Positions 42,332 to 51,167 of a DNA stretch of 53,077 bases are shown piece after piece. The stretch comes from Hyphomicrobiales bacterium. Its GTDB lineage: Bacteria > Pseudomonadota > Alphaproteobacteria > Rhizobiales > Beijerinckiaceae. The stretch spans positions 1 to 53,077 of the forward strand of contig JAQGJX010000184.1 in NCBI GenBank assembly GCA_028290405.1, written 5' to 3'. The stretch's first letter is position 1. The number at the start of each line of letters is the position of its first letter. A program made the translations under genes and the position numbers. The notes beneath the pieces are model-generated. The model worked only from the letters and a program-made list of their open reading frames with translations. It did not search any database and had not been told where the DNA came from.

Positions 42332-43690
42332 ATGCGCACTTATTTCGGGACCGACGGCATCCGGGGACGCGCCAACGGCGTCATTACGCCGGAACTCGCC
42401 ATGAAGGTGGGGCAGGCGGCCGGCAGCGTCTTCCGTCGCGGCGACCATCGCAACCGCGTGGTCATCGGCAAGGACACGCGCCTGTCGGGCTATATGATCG
42501 AGAACGCGCTGGTGGCTGGCTTCACGTCCGTCGGCATGGATCCATTGCTGCTCGGCCCGGTGCCCACGCCCGCCGTCGCGATGCTCACGCGCTCAATGCG
42601 GGCCGACCTCGGCGTGATGATCTCCGCCTCGCACAATCCTTACGAGGACAACGGCATCAAGATCTTCGGCCCGGACGGCTACAAGCTGTCGGACGCCGTG
42701 GAGCAGGAGATCGAGACGCTGCTGGCCAGCGACATGTCCGGCAAGCTGGCCCGCTCCCATGATCTGGGGCGCGCGCGGCGAGTCGACGACGTGCGCGCGC
42801 GCTACATCGAGTTCGCAAAGCTCACCCTGCCGCGCAGCCTCTCGCTGGAAGGCCTGCGGGTGGTGATCGACTGCGCCCACGGGGCCGGCTACCGCGTAGC
42901 CCCCGAGGCCTTGTGGGAATTGGGCGCCGAGGTGATCGCCATCGGGGTGGAGCCGGACGGCTTCAACATCAACCACGAGGTCGGCTCCACCTCGCCGGAC
43001 GCGCTCATCCGCAAGGTGCGCGAAGTGCGGGCCGACGTCGGGGTGGCGCTGGACGGGGACGCCGACCGGGTGCTGCTCGTCGACGAACTGGGACAGGAGG
43101 TCAACGGCGACCAGCTCATGGCGGTGATCGCCAAAAGCTGGCTGGACGACGGGCGCCTCAGCAAGCCGGGCATCGTGGCCACCGTCATGTCGAACCTCGG
43201 GCTTGAACGCTACCTGTCGTCCATCGGCCTCAGCCTTGCGCGCACCGCCGTCGGCGATCGCTACGTGCTGGAGCACATGCGCGAGCACGGGTTCAACCTC
43301 GGCGGCGAACAGTCCGGCCACGTGATCCTGTCCGACTATACGACGACCGGCGACGGGCTCATCTCGGCCCTCCAGGTGCTGGCCGTGGTGCAGCGGCTCG
43401 GCAAGCCCGTCAGCCAAGTCTGCCACAGGTTCGATCCGGTGCCGCAGATCCTCAAGAACGTCCGCACCGTATCGCGGGACGCGGGCGCCTCGGAGGCGGT
43501 GGCCCGCGCCATCGCGGCGGGCGAGAAGGCCCTGGGGGAGGGCGGGCGCCTGCTGATCCGGCCCTCCGGGACCGAACCGGTCATCCGCGTCATGGGCGAG
43601 GGCGACGATTCGCAATTGCTCATGAAGGTGGTCGATTCGATCTGCGAGGCGATCACCGAGGGCGGCCCCTCGGCGGTGGCGGCGCAATAG
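42332..43690 (+). CDS. glmM: Phosphoglucosamine mutase
   Basis: 452 residues. It converts glucosamine-6-phosphate to glucosamine-1-phosphate for UDP-GlcNAc, feeding peptidoglycan and lipopolysaccharide. The phosphoserine loop [15 protein letters not shown] holds Ser100; the metal loop is DGDADR in [15 protein letters not shown], the sugar loop GGEQSGHV, and the phosphate loop [15 protein letters not shown] terminus [14 protein letters not shown] is typical. Usually directly downstream of ftsH in this order; here about 40 kb separates them, both on the plus strand. Confidence 0.97.
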   Translation: MRTYFGTDGIRGRANGVITPELAMKVGQAAGSVFRRGDHRNRVVIGKDTRLSGYMIENALVAGFTSVGMDPLLLGPVPTPAVAMLTRSMRADLGVMISASHNPYEDNGIKIFGPDGYKLSDAVEQEIETLLASDMSGKLARSHDLGRARRVDDVRARYIEFAKLTLPRSLSLEGLRVVIDCAHGAGYRVAPEALWELGAEVIAIGVEPDGFNINHEVGSTSPDALIRKVREVRADVGVALDGDADRVLLVDELGQEVNGDQLMAVIAKSWLDDGRLSKPGIVATVMSNLGLERYLSSIGLSLARTAVGDRYVLEHMREHGFNLGGEQSGHVILSDYTTTGDGLISALQVLAVVQRLGKPVSQVCHRFDPVPQILKNVRTVSRDAGASEAVARAIAAGEKALGEGGRLLIRPSGTEPVIRVMGEGDDSQLLMKVVDSICEAITEGGPSAVAAQ

Positions 43691-43846
43691 CCGCGCGGCG
43701 GCGTGCGAAGGCCGCGCATTTCCTAAAAGGACTGCGCGGCGCAAAAAAATCCACGGCCAAAAAGCATGATGGTTCAGGGAGGCGAGGGGCTCGTCCGTGC
43801 TGTTTCGTGACACCCCTTAACCTCCTGTTTACGTTAATTATTAGGG

Positions 43847-43861
43847 TTAAACCTCCATTAA
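43847..43861. promoter_or_regulatory. Candidate CtrA-binding site
   Basis: TTAA-ACCTCCA-TTAA, an exact match to the full CtrA consensus TTAA-N7-TTAA, 70-85 bases upstream of the Omp25-like start. The surrounding patch is unusually AT-rich and has other TTAA words at 43817 and 43834. CtrA control of omp25 is known in Brucella; binding here is inferred. Confidence 0.5.
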
Positions 43862-43931
43862 GCTCTCTCTGAGAGATTGACCTCGTCTTGCACATGGCCC
43901 GCAGCGGCCGATTTTCGACGAGGAACACCGC

Positions 43932-44816
43932 ATGCGCGGGATTAATCTGATTTCCATAATCGCCATTTCCACACTGGCCTCCGGCGCGGCGTTCGCGGCC
44001 GACATGTTGCCGCCCCCGCCGGTGATCGGCGCTCCCGTGGGCCTCTCGGCCGAAGCGAACGGCTGGTACCTGCGCGGCGACATCGGCGTCGGCGTCTCGG
44101 GCAAGACGAGCGCCAGCTCGACGTTCAAGAACGGCCCCATCGCGGACCTCAAGTTCAACCAGTCCAACCTCGGCGACTCCGCATTCGCGGGCGTGGGCCT
44201 TGGGTACAAGATCAACAACTGGGTGCGTGCGGACGTCACCGGCGAATATCGCGGCAGCGCGCAATACCACGCGGTCAGCAGCTATACGGCCACCTGCTCG
44301 GTCAACGCCTCGACCTGCTACGACAAGTACAGCGCCAAGGTGTCCAGCGGCGTGTTCCTCGCCAACGGCTACGTGGACCTCGGCACCTGGATGGGCGTGA
44401 CGCCCTTCATCGGCGCGGGCGTCGGCGGCGCCTACAACATGGTCAGCGGCTTCACCGACACCGGCGTGACCACGCAGGGCTTCGGCGCCGCGCCGGACGC
44501 GCAGCGCTGGCGCTTCGCGTGGGCGGGCATGGCGGGCGCAAGCTACGCGGTGTCGCAGAACCTCCAGCTCGAACTTGGCTACCGCTATCTCGATCGTGGG
44601 GCGGCGACGTCAGGCCGGGTGGTCTGCACCAACACGCAGAGCTGCGATTCCGAAGTCCAGAAGTTCAAGCTCGCCTCGCACGATATTCGCCTCGGCATGC
44701 GCTGGATGTTCGCCGACGTGGTCGCCGCGCCCGCGCTCGCGGCCGCCCGCGTCTACACCCCGGCGCCCGCCCCCGCGATGGCTCCCGCGCCCGGCCCGAT
44801 CACCCGCAAGTACTGA
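43932..44816 (+). CDS. Omp25/Omp31-like outer-membrane beta-barrel protein
   Basis: 294 residues. Signal peptide 1-22 (GAAFA-AD), then a Pro-rich stretch MLPPPPVIGAPVG and an eight-strand barrel beginning GWYLRGDIGVGVSG, with alternating hydrophobic strands: NWVRADVTGEYRG, VFLANGYVDLGTWMGVTPFIGAGVGGAYN, LQLELGYRYLDRG, HDIRLGMRWMF. Unusually the chain does not end in the last strand but in an Ala/Pro tail of about 30 residues (APAPAPAMAPAPGP). Four cysteines (two in CSVNASTC, two in CTNTQSC) lie in two extracellular-type loops. Possible CtrA control. A hairpin cluster and terminator follow. Confidence 0.9.
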   Translation: MRGINLISIIAISTLASGAAFAADMLPPPPVIGAPVGLSAEANGWYLRGDIGVGVSGKTSASSTFKNGPIADLKFNQSNLGDSAFAGVGLGYKINNWVRADVTGEYRGSAQYHAVSSYTATCSVNASTCYDKYSAKVSSGVFLANGYVDLGTWMGVTPFIGAGVGGAYNMVSGFTDTGVTTQGFGAAPDAQRWRFAWAGMAGASYAVSQNLQLELGYRYLDRGAATSGRVVCTNTQSCDSEVQKFKLASHDIRLGMRWMFADVVAAPALAAARVYTPAPAPAMAPAPGPITRKY

Positions 44817-44842
44817 GCTCAAGGGTCTCGCGCATTCCGGCC

Positions 44843-44903
44843 TCCGGGCGAAGTCTGATCGCCCGGAACGTCGCCAAACAGGCCCGGCGCAGCATTGCGC
44901 CGG
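44843..44903. repeat. Two consecutive strong hairpins downstream of the Omp25-like gene
   Basis: First: perfect 9-bp stem TCCGGGCGA / TCGCCCGGA (44843-44851, 44859-44867), loop AGTCTGA. Second: perfect 8-bp stem CCGGCGCA / TGCGCCGG (44884-44891, 44896-44903), loop GCAT. A terminator follows at 44927. They could be part of a structured 3' UTR or of a small RNA. Confidence 0.6.
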
Positions 44904-44926
44904 CCTACTCCAGAAAACGCCGCTGC

Positions 44927-44957
44927 GGCGTCGGCTCTCGCCGGCGCCGTTTTCGTT
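44927..44957 (+). terminator. Rho-independent terminator of the Omp25-like gene
   Basis: 9-bp stem GGCGTCGGC / GCCGGCGCC with one G-U pair and a TCTC loop (44936-44939), followed by GTTTTCGTTT. It is 110 bases after the stop, so the mRNA has a long structured 3' UTR. Confidence 0.85.
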
Positions 44958-45080
44958 TGAGCCCATTTTGTTCAAGTCAAGCATATCTCCGGGGCATGGT
45001 TAGCCTGATATTAATCTTGTGCGGTCATGCTCAAGATCTCCACTCCTGAACGTATTGCAGGAGACGCAGAGGATTTTGTT

Positions 45081-45968
45081 ATGTTGAAGTTCCGTTCTTC
45101 CTCGGGTGCGCTTGTTCTTTCCGCAATGGCCCTGGCGCTCGGCGCGCCGGCGGCGACAGCCCAGACGGCCGGCTGGGCGCCCGGCGAGCAGGTCGAACTC
45201 GCCACCGGATTCTACGCAAGGGCCGACGTCTCCTTCAGCCGCGAGCGAGCGCCCTCGCTGGGGGCGGACGGAAGCCTCACGTTCGGCCAGAAGCCGCTCC
45301 ACTCGTGGGCGATGAGCGTGGGGGCCGGCAACAAGTTCAACAACTGGTTCCGCGCCGACCTGACCTTCGACGTGCGGGGCGGGGCGCGTTCGGCCTCCAC
45401 CACGGGCCCGTTCGACTGCGTCACCGACGTCTCGGGCCTCACCCGGCAATCGGATTCGACCAACATCGGCTGGGGCGCCGTCTACAGCCAGTGCAACGCC
45501 ATCGAGCAGGCCTCGCTTCGCCGCTTCTCGGGCCTCGCCAACGCGTACATCGACCTTGGCTCGTTCGGCGGGATCTCGCCCTATGTGGGCGCGGGCCTTG
45601 GCGTCACGACCATCAAGACGCAGGGATCCTACGACTGGAAGATGGCGTCCGACGGCACGAAGTACCAGCCGACCCTCGTGCAGCCAGCCGGCTTCCCGAT
45701 CTTCTTCGTCGATCCCGTCACGGGGGTCAGGCTCGACCCGCAGCCCGACATCAACTTCGGCAAGCAGGACAGGATGAAGCAGATAGGCGAGCGCGTCTTC
45801 AACGCCACGTGGGCGCTGATGGCGGGCGTGGCGGTGGACGTCGGCAGCAACGCGAAGCTGGACGTGGGTTACCGCTTCCTCAATTTCGGCAAGGTCGGGA
45901 CCGGCTCGACGGGCCCCGCCAGCACCGCGCACGAAGTGCGGGTGGGCGTGCGCTACATGATCGACTGA
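45081..45968 (+). CDS. Second outer-membrane beta-barrel protein
   Basis: 295 residues. Signal peptide about 1-26 (APAATA-Q). Barrel strands: GFYARADVSFSRE, WAMSVGAGNKFNNWFRADLTFDVRGG, ANAYIDLGSFGGISPYVGAGLGVTTIK, NAKLDVGYRFLNFGK and a last strand HEVRVGVRYMID. Clearly related to the preceding Omp25-like gene (shared AN-Y-DLG-I-PYVGAGLG pattern), but with different loops and no Ala/Pro tail. The ATG 45081 is preferred, with AGAGGA six bases upstream; an in-frame start at 45027 adds a charged non-signal stretch. Role unknown beyond outer-membrane structure. Confidence 0.88.
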   Translation: MLKFRSSSGALVLSAMALALGAPAATAQTAGWAPGEQVELATGFYARADVSFSRERAPSLGADGSLTFGQKPLHSWAMSVGAGNKFNNWFRADLTFDVRGGARSASTTGPFDCVTDVSGLTRQSDSTNIGWGAVYSQCNAIEQASLRRFSGLANAYIDLGSFGGISPYVGAGLGVTTIKTQGSYDWKMASDGTKYQPTLVQPAGFPIFFVDPVTGVRLDPQPDINFGKQDRMKQIGERVFNATWALMAGVAVDVGSNAKLDVGYRFLNFGKVGTGSTGPASTAHEVRVGVRYMID

Positions 45969-46093
45969 GCGCGCCCGCAGGCCTTCTGGCCAATGCGCCA
46001 TCGCGCCTTCGCTCCCCGGCGGGGGCGCGATTGCGCATGGCGTCGCGGGCCCGTCGCGGTTCGCCCGGCCTTGACGGGCTGGGGCGTGGGGCG

Positions 46094-46155
46094 TAACGCC
46101 ATCCGCGGGACACCTCCCCCCAACGGGAGGCGCCCATCTGAAAGGATGGACTTGC
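46094..46155 (+). ncRNA. serC RNA motif (cis-regulatory leader of serC)
   Basis: Directly ahead of serC, two hairpins follow each other: CCTCCC / GGGAGG (46113-46118 and 46125-46130, perhaps extended by GGG/CCC) and CCATC / GATGG (46134-46138 and 46145-46149). The second sequesters most of AAAGGA (46141-46146), the likely ribosome site for the ATG at 46156. This two-hairpin arrangement upstream of serC matches the serC element described in alphaproteobacteria, a putative cis-regulatory RNA whose ligand is not known. Confidence 0.75.
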
Positions 46156-47331
46156 ATGACGAATACGCAAAAGCCCGCCGCCAAGCCGGCGAACCCGAAC
46201 TTTTCTTCCGGCCCGTGCGCGAAGCGCCCCGGATATTCCCTCGAAAACCTGAAGGGCGCGCCGCTGGGCCGCTCGCATCGCGCCAAGGTCGGCAAGACGA
46301 AGCTGAAGCTGGCCATCGACCTCACCCGCGAGGTTCTGGGCGTTCCGGCCGACTATCGCATCGGCATCGTGCCGGCGTCCGACACGGGCGCGGTCGAGAT
46401 GGCCATGTGGTCGCTGCTGGGCGCGCGCGGCGTGGACATGCTCGCCTGGGAAAGCTTCGGCGAAGGCTGGGTGACGGACGTCATCAAGCAGTTGAAGCTC
46501 AAGGACGCCCGCGTCCTCAAGTCCGGTTACGGCGAACTGCCCGACCTCGCGCAGGTGAACTTCGACAACGACGTCGTCTTCACCTGGAACGGCACCACGT
46601 CGGGCGTGCGCGTGCCGAACGCTGACTGGATTCCCGCCGACCGCAAGGGCCTGACGATCTGCGACGCCACCTCGGCGTGCTTCGCCCAGCGGCTTGATTA
46701 CGCCAAGCTCGACGTCGTCACCTTCTCCTGGCAGAAGGTGCTGGGCGGCGAGGCCGCGCACGGGATGATCATCCTGAGCCCGCGCGCCGTGGAGCGTCTC
46801 ACGACGTACCAGCCCGCATGGCCCATGCCGAAGATCTTCCGCATGACCAACAACGGCAAGCTGATCGAAGGCATCTTCGTCGGCGACACCATCAACACGC
46901 CCTCCATGCTCTGCGTGGAAGACTATATCGACGCGCTGCAATGGTCGCAGTCGGTGGGCGGCCTGGACGGCCTGATCGGCCGCGCGGACGCCAACACCAA
47001 GGCCATCGCCGACTGGGCGGCGCGCACGGACTGGGTGGACTTCCTCGCCAAGGGCGCGGACATCCGCTCCAACACCAGCGTGTGCCTGAAGGTGGTCGAT
47101 CCCGCCGTCACGGCGCTGTCGTCGGACGAGCAGGCGGCTTTCGTGAAGTCGATGGTGGCCGCCGTCGAAAAGGAAGGCGCGGGCTACGATATCGACGGAT
47201 ATCGCGACGCCCCTCCGGGCCTGCGCATCTGGTGCGGCGCGACGGTCGAGACCGCCGACGTCGCGGCGCTGACGCACTGGCTCGACTGGGCCTTCGCCAA
47301 CGCCAAGGCTGGCCTCGCCAAGGCCGCGTAA
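46156..47331 (+). CDS. serC: Phosphoserine transaminase
   Basis: 391 residues. PLP enzyme making phosphoserine from 3-phosphohydroxypyruvate and glutamate, the second step of serine synthesis. Class V fold; N terminus [20 protein letters not shown] and [20 protein letters not shown] are typical of the alphaproteobacterial type, and the PLP lysine is in [15 protein letters not shown]. Start ATG 46156, preceded by the serC RNA motif. A terminator follows, then serA; the two enzymes act consecutively. Confidence 0.96.
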   Translation: MTNTQKPAAKPANPNFSSGPCAKRPGYSLENLKGAPLGRSHRAKVGKTKLKLAIDLTREVLGVPADYRIGIVPASDTGAVEMAMWSLLGARGVDMLAWESFGEGWVTDVIKQLKLKDARVLKSGYGELPDLAQVNFDNDVVFTWNGTTSGVRVPNADWIPADRKGLTICDATSACFAQRLDYAKLDVVTFSWQKVLGGEAAHGMIILSPRAVERLTTYQPAWPMPKIFRMTNNGKLIEGIFVGDTINTPSMLCVEDYIDALQWSQSVGGLDGLIGRADANTKAIADWAARTDWVDFLAKGADIRSNTSVCLKVVDPAVTALSSDEQAAFVKSMVAAVEKEGAGYDIDGYRDAPPGLRIWCGATVETADVAALTHWLDWAFANAKAGLAKAA

Positions 47332-47338
47332 CCTGCTT

Positions 47339-47373
47339 CGCCCGGGACGCGACCCTGCGCCCGGGCGTTTTTT
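47339..47373 (+). terminator. Rho-independent terminator after serC
   Basis: Perfect 8-bp stem CGCCCGGG / CCCGGGCG (47339-47346, 47360-47367) with a 13-base loop, then six T (47368-47373). It lies 82 bases before serA, so read-through or a separate serA promoter is needed. Confidence 0.85.
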
Positions 47374-47454
47374 CTCGCCCATTCCATTCGCCGCACCGCG
47401 CCGGAACGCCGTCGTTCCGCCTGGCGGGCGACGCACGCTGAAGGATCATCCCCC

Positions 47455-49041
47455 ATGGCGCCTCGCGTTCTCATCTCCGACGCCCTGTCCCCCGCCGCCG
47501 TCCAGATCTTCAAGGACCGGGGCGTCGAGGTCGATTTCCAGCCGAACCTCGGCAAGGACAAGGACAAGCTCGCCGAAATCATCGGCGATTACGACGGCCT
47601 CGCGATCCGCTCCGCCACCAAGGCGACCGCGAAGCTGCTCGAGAAGGCCTCGCGGCTGAAGGTCATCGGCCGCGCCGGCATCGGCGTCGACAACGTCGAC
47701 ATCCCCGCCGCGACCGGCAAGGGCATCATCGTGATGAACACGCCCTTCGGCAATTCGATCACCACCGCCGAGCACGCCATTGCGATGATGTTCGCGGTCG
47801 CGCGCGAAATCCCCGCCGCCGACGCCTCCACGCAGGCCGGCAAGTGGGAGAAGAACCGCTTCATGGGCGTGGAGATCACCGCCAAGACGCTGGGCATCAT
47901 CGGCTGCGGCAACATCGGCGCCATCGTGGCCGAGCGCGCCATCGGCCTCAAGATGCGCGTCATCGCCTATGACCCCTTCCTGTCCGTCGAGCGCGCCCGC
48001 GACATCGGCGTCGAGAAGGTGGAGCTGGACGAACTGCTCAAGCGCGCGGACTTCATCACCCTGCACACGCCGCTGACGCCCCAGACCCGCAACATCATGA
48101 ACGCGGAAAACCTCGCCAAGACCAAGAAGGGCGTGCGCATCGTCAATTGCGCGCGCGGCGAGCTGGTGGACGAGAACGCCATGCGGGACGCGCTCGTGTC
48201 CGGCCAGGTGGCGGGCGGCGCCTTCGACGTGTTCTCTGAAGAGCCCGCCACCAGCAACCCGCTGTTCGGCCTGCCCAACGTCGTCTGCACCCCGCACCTT
48301 GGCGCGTCCACGACCGAGGCGCAGGAGAACGTGGCCCTGCAGGTCGCCGAGCAGATGTCCGACTACCTGATGCGCGGCGCCATCTCTAACGCGGTCAACT
48401 TCCCGTCCATCACGGCGGAGGAAGCCCCGAAGCTGAAGCCCTTCATCGCGCTGGCTGAAAAGCTCGGCTCGTTCGCCGGCCAGCTCACCGAGACCGGCGT
48501 CAACAAGCTGACGATCACCTACGAGGGGGACGTCGCGACCCTGAAGACGCGCGCCCTGACGGCGGCGGCCATCGCGGGCTTCCTGCGGCCCATGTTGTCG
48601 GAAGTGAACGTCGTGTCGGCGCCCGTCGTCGCCAAGGAGCGCGGCATGGTGATCGACGAGGTGACGCGCGCCGCCGAGGGCGATTACGAATCCCTCATCA
48701 CCCTGACGGTGGAGACGGACCGTCAGACGCGCTCTGTCTCGGGCTCGGTCTTCCAGGACGGCAAGCCGCGCATCCTCGACATCAAGGGCATCAAGGTGGA
48801 CGCGGAGTTCGCGCCGTCGATGATCTACGTGACCAACGAGGACAAGCCGGGCTTCATCGGCCGCTTCGCGGGCCTGCTGGGCGAGGCGGGCGTCAACATC
48901 GCCACCTTCGCTCTGGGCCGCGACGCCCCCGGGGGCTCGGCGATCGCGCTCGTGCAGGTGGACGGCGACGTGCCGGCCGACACGCTGTCGCAGATCCAGG
49001 CGCTGCCGGGCGTCAAGCAGGCGAAGTCGCTGAAGTTCTGA
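47455..49041 (+). CDS. serA: D-3-phosphoglycerate dehydrogenase
   Basis: 528 residues, the long form of SerA. It oxidises 3-phosphoglycerate to 3-phosphohydroxypyruvate, the first step of serine synthesis. Seen: VIGRAGIGVDNVDIPAATGKGI, the Rossmann motif GIIGCGNIG at about 146, the catalytic Arg in NCARGELVDE, Glu in the FDVFSEEPA region and His in CTPHLGAST, an intervening ASB domain (about 320-450) and a C-terminal ACT domain (about 455-528, MIYVTNEDKPGFIGRFAGLLGEAGVNIATF) for serine feedback. Start ATG 47455 behind AAGGATCA. Confidence 0.97.
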   Translation: MAPRVLISDALSPAAVQIFKDRGVEVDFQPNLGKDKDKLAEIIGDYDGLAIRSATKATAKLLEKASRLKVIGRAGIGVDNVDIPAATGKGIIVMNTPFGNSITTAEHAIAMMFAVAREIPAADASTQAGKWEKNRFMGVEITAKTLGIIGCGNIGAIVAERAIGLKMRVIAYDPFLSVERARDIGVEKVELDELLKRADFITLHTPLTPQTRNIMNAENLAKTKKGVRIVNCARGELVDENAMRDALVSGQVAGGAFDVFSEEPATSNPLFGLPNVVCTPHLGASTTEAQENVALQVAEQMSDYLMRGAISNAVNFPSITAEEAPKLKPFIALAEKLGSFAGQLTETGVNKLTITYEGDVATLKTRALTAAAIAGFLRPMLSEVNVVSAPVVAKERGMVIDEVTRAAEGDYESLITLTVETDRQTRSVSGSVFQDGKPRILDIKGIKVDAEFAPSMIYVTNEDKPGFIGRFAGLLGEAGVNIATFALGRDAPGGSAIALVQVDGDVPADTLSQIQALPGVKQAKSLKF

Positions 49042-49063
49042 GCCGCTTGCGCTCTTCGACTCT

Positions 49064-49089
49064 CCCGGACGGGCCACGGCCGGTCCGGG
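49064..49089. terminator. Hairpin between convergent serA and DMT permease
   Basis: 7-bp stem CCCGGAC / GTCCGGG with an inner self-complementary GGCC-AC-GGCC, 23 bases after the serA stop. No T tract; possibly a bidirectional weak terminator. Confidence 0.4.
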
Positions 49090-49111
49090 CGAGGCCTAAA
49101 GCTCGCTGGCG

Positions 49112-50023
49112 TCAGCGCGAGCCGTAGCGCTCGCAGATCACCAGCCCGCCGATCACCAGCGCCAGCGCGGCGACGTGGTAGGGCGCCAGCGCCTCGCCCA
49201 GCAGCAGCACCGACAGCATGGCGCCGATGACCGGGGTGAGGTTCTGGAACATGCTGGCGCGCGCGGGGCCCACCAGCTCCACGGCGCGCATGAAGAACAC
49301 CTGGCCGAGCAGCGACGTGAAGATCGCGATATAGGCCAGCGCCGCAAAGCCTTTCCAGGTCGGCCAAATGACGGCGCCGCTGGCGACCTCCCAGCCCAGC
49401 AGGGGCAGGGAGGTCACGAAGGACACCACCGACAGCAGGCTGAACAGCGTCCACCCGGACCCCGGCGGGCGCACCCGCAGGGCGAGCGCGTAGCCCGCGT
49501 AGATGACCGCCGCGACGATCTGGAACACGTCGCCGACGTTGAGGCTGAGGGACCCGAGGGTCGACAGATGGCCCCCGGTGGCGACCAGCAGCACGCCCAG
49601 AATCGACAGGGACAGGCCCGCGAGGCGCACGATCCCGATGGGGGTCGCGAAGGCGAAATAGGCCCCCACCATCACCAGCACCGGCGTGACGCCCTGCAGG
49701 ATGGACAGGTTGACGCCTGTGGTGTGCACGGCCGCCGTGAAGACCAGCGCGTTCGAGGCCGTCAGCGTAGCGCCCATGACGAGCAAGAACCGCCAGTGCG
49801 GCAGCAGCGCGCGCCATTGCGCCAGCACGTCGCCGGGCAGGATCGCCGCCATCAGCAGGCTCGCCAGCGCCCAGCGGCCGCAGACGATGAGCATGGGAGA
49901 GATTTCGCCCACGGCCCAGCGGGCCACCGGGGCGTTGCCGCCCCAGAACAGCGCGGTGACGATCAGCAGCAGGGTCGCGGACGAATTGGCGCGCGTGAAG
50001 AGCTTGCGGATGGAAACGGCCAA
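49112..50023 (-). CDS. DMT-superfamily (EamA-type) permease, downstream copy
   Basis: 303 residues, about ten membrane helices in two EamA repeats. Shares with the next gene WAVGEISPML, TTGVNLSILQGVTPV, LSLNVGDV and GEALAPYHVAALALVIGGL, so the two are paralogues from a tandem duplication. Start is TTG 50023, behind GGAAGACCCGC; no ATG lies near the N terminus. Proteins of this type typically export amino acids or other small metabolites. It shares the orientation of the other copy, 66 bases behind it. Confidence 0.9.
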   Translation of the reverse strand: MAVSIRKLFTRANSSATLLLIVTALFWGGNAPVARWAVGEISPMLIVCGRWALASLLMAAILPGDVLAQWRALLPHWRFLLVMGATLTASNALVFTAAVHTTGVNLSILQGVTPVLVMVGAYFAFATPIGIVRLAGLSLSILGVLLVATGGHLSTLGSLSLNVGDVFQIVAAVIYAGYALALRVRPPGSGWTLFSLLSVVSFVTSLPLLGWEVASGAVIWPTWKGFAALAYIAIFTSLLGQVFFMRAVELVGPARASMFQNLTPVIGAMLSVLLLGEALAPYHVAALALVIGGLVICERYGSR

Positions 50024-50089
50024 GCGGGTCTTCCGGTCTCAGGACAGCCCTACATGGGCGAGGGGCGCGGCGCGGTCGAGCAAAATCGG

Positions 50090-51001
50090 CTACTTGCCGC
50101 CCTTGCCCCAGCGCTCGGCGATCCAGATGCCGCCCAGGATGAGCACCAGCGCCACGCCGTGATAGGGGGCGAACGATTCCCCCAGCAGCGTGACGGACAT
50201 GAGCGCGCCGAGCAGCGGCACCAGGTTGTACGCCAGCCCCGCCCGGTGGGGACCGGCCAGTTCGACGCTGCGGATGTAGATCGCCTGCGCCAGCAGGGTG
50301 GGGACGACGCCCGCGTAGACCAGCATGGCGATCCCCAGCGGCCCGGGCCAGACCACGGCGCCCGACCAGATCTCCGCCGCGATGAGCGGCAGGGACGTGA
50401 AGGCGGCGACGATGGCCAGCACCGTGAAGAACACCAGCGCTGGAACCGGCGGGCGGTTGCGCAGCGCGATCGTGTAGCCCGCATGCAGCAGGCAGGCGCA
50501 CAGGATGTAGACGTCGCCGAGGTTGAACCTGAAGTTCTGCAGGCTGGCGATCTCGCCATGGGTGGCGAGCGCCAGCGCGCCCACGAACGTGAGCCCCACG
50601 CCCAGCAGACCCCAGGGCCCGAAGCGGCTGCGCAGCACAAGCCACGCGCCCAGAATGGTGAAGACCGGCGAGGCCGACAGCAGGATCGACAGGTTGACGC
50701 CGCTCGTGTTCGCCCCCGCCGCATAGAACAGGCCCGAGTACAGCGTGAAGCCGAAGACCCCCATGGCGAGCAGATAAGCGCGATGCTTGGCGAGGCGCGG
50801 CAACTCGCGAACGAGGTCGCGCCGCACGAAGAGCAGCATCGCCCCGAAGGCCACGAACCAGCGCGCGCCGCCCAGCAGCATGGGGGAGATTTCCCCCACC
50901 GCCACGCGCGCCGCGATGACGTTGCTGGACCAGAACAGCATTGTGAGGAAGAGCAGCAGCCAGGGGGTCGACCAGGCTCGTGCGAAGACGCGTGACAGCA
51001 T
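50090..51001 (-). CDS. DMT-superfamily (EamA-type) permease, upstream copy
   Basis: 303 residues, the same length and layout as the next gene on the minus strand. Ten predicted helices; matching segments include VAVGEISPMLLGGARW, NTSGVNLSILLSASPVF, FNLGDVYILCACLLHAGYTIALRNRPP and GESFAPYHGVALVLILGGIW. Start ATG 51001. Probably co-transcribed with the downstream copy, though divergence suggests different substrates. The threonine-aldolase-like gene runs divergently; a functional link is possible but unproven. Confidence 0.91.
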   Translation of the reverse strand: MLSRVFARAWSTPWLLLFLTMLFWSSNVIAARVAVGEISPMLLGGARWFVAFGAMLLFVRRDLVRELPRLAKHRAYLLAMGVFGFTLYSGLFYAAGANTSGVNLSILLSASPVFTILGAWLVLRSRFGPWGLLGVGLTFVGALALATHGEIASLQNFRFNLGDVYILCACLLHAGYTIALRNRPPVPALVFFTVLAIVAAFTSLPLIAAEIWSGAVVWPGPLGIAMLVYAGVVPTLLAQAIYIRSVELAGPHRAGLAYNLVPLLGALMSVTLLGESFAPYHGVALVLILGGIWIAERWGKGGK

Positions 51002-51167
51002 GCGGGCGAGGTCCAGGCGTTTCCTGTGGGGCGCGATTCGCGAGGCGCTCCTTCGGGTTGGGGCTTTGTCGCCTTTTTGGGCGGGCGCGTCGAGCCTCGC
51101 GGGGCGGCTGGGTTGTTGCGTCCGCCCGCGACAGCCTTCAAAAAGAGCTCAGCAGCAGGGGAGCGCC

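Noticed and set aside
43691-43760. Terminator after glmM built on GCGCGG/CCGCGC and the A-rich run at 43743
   Set aside because: The stem is short with a long loop, and the A tract is on the wrong side for plus-strand termination.
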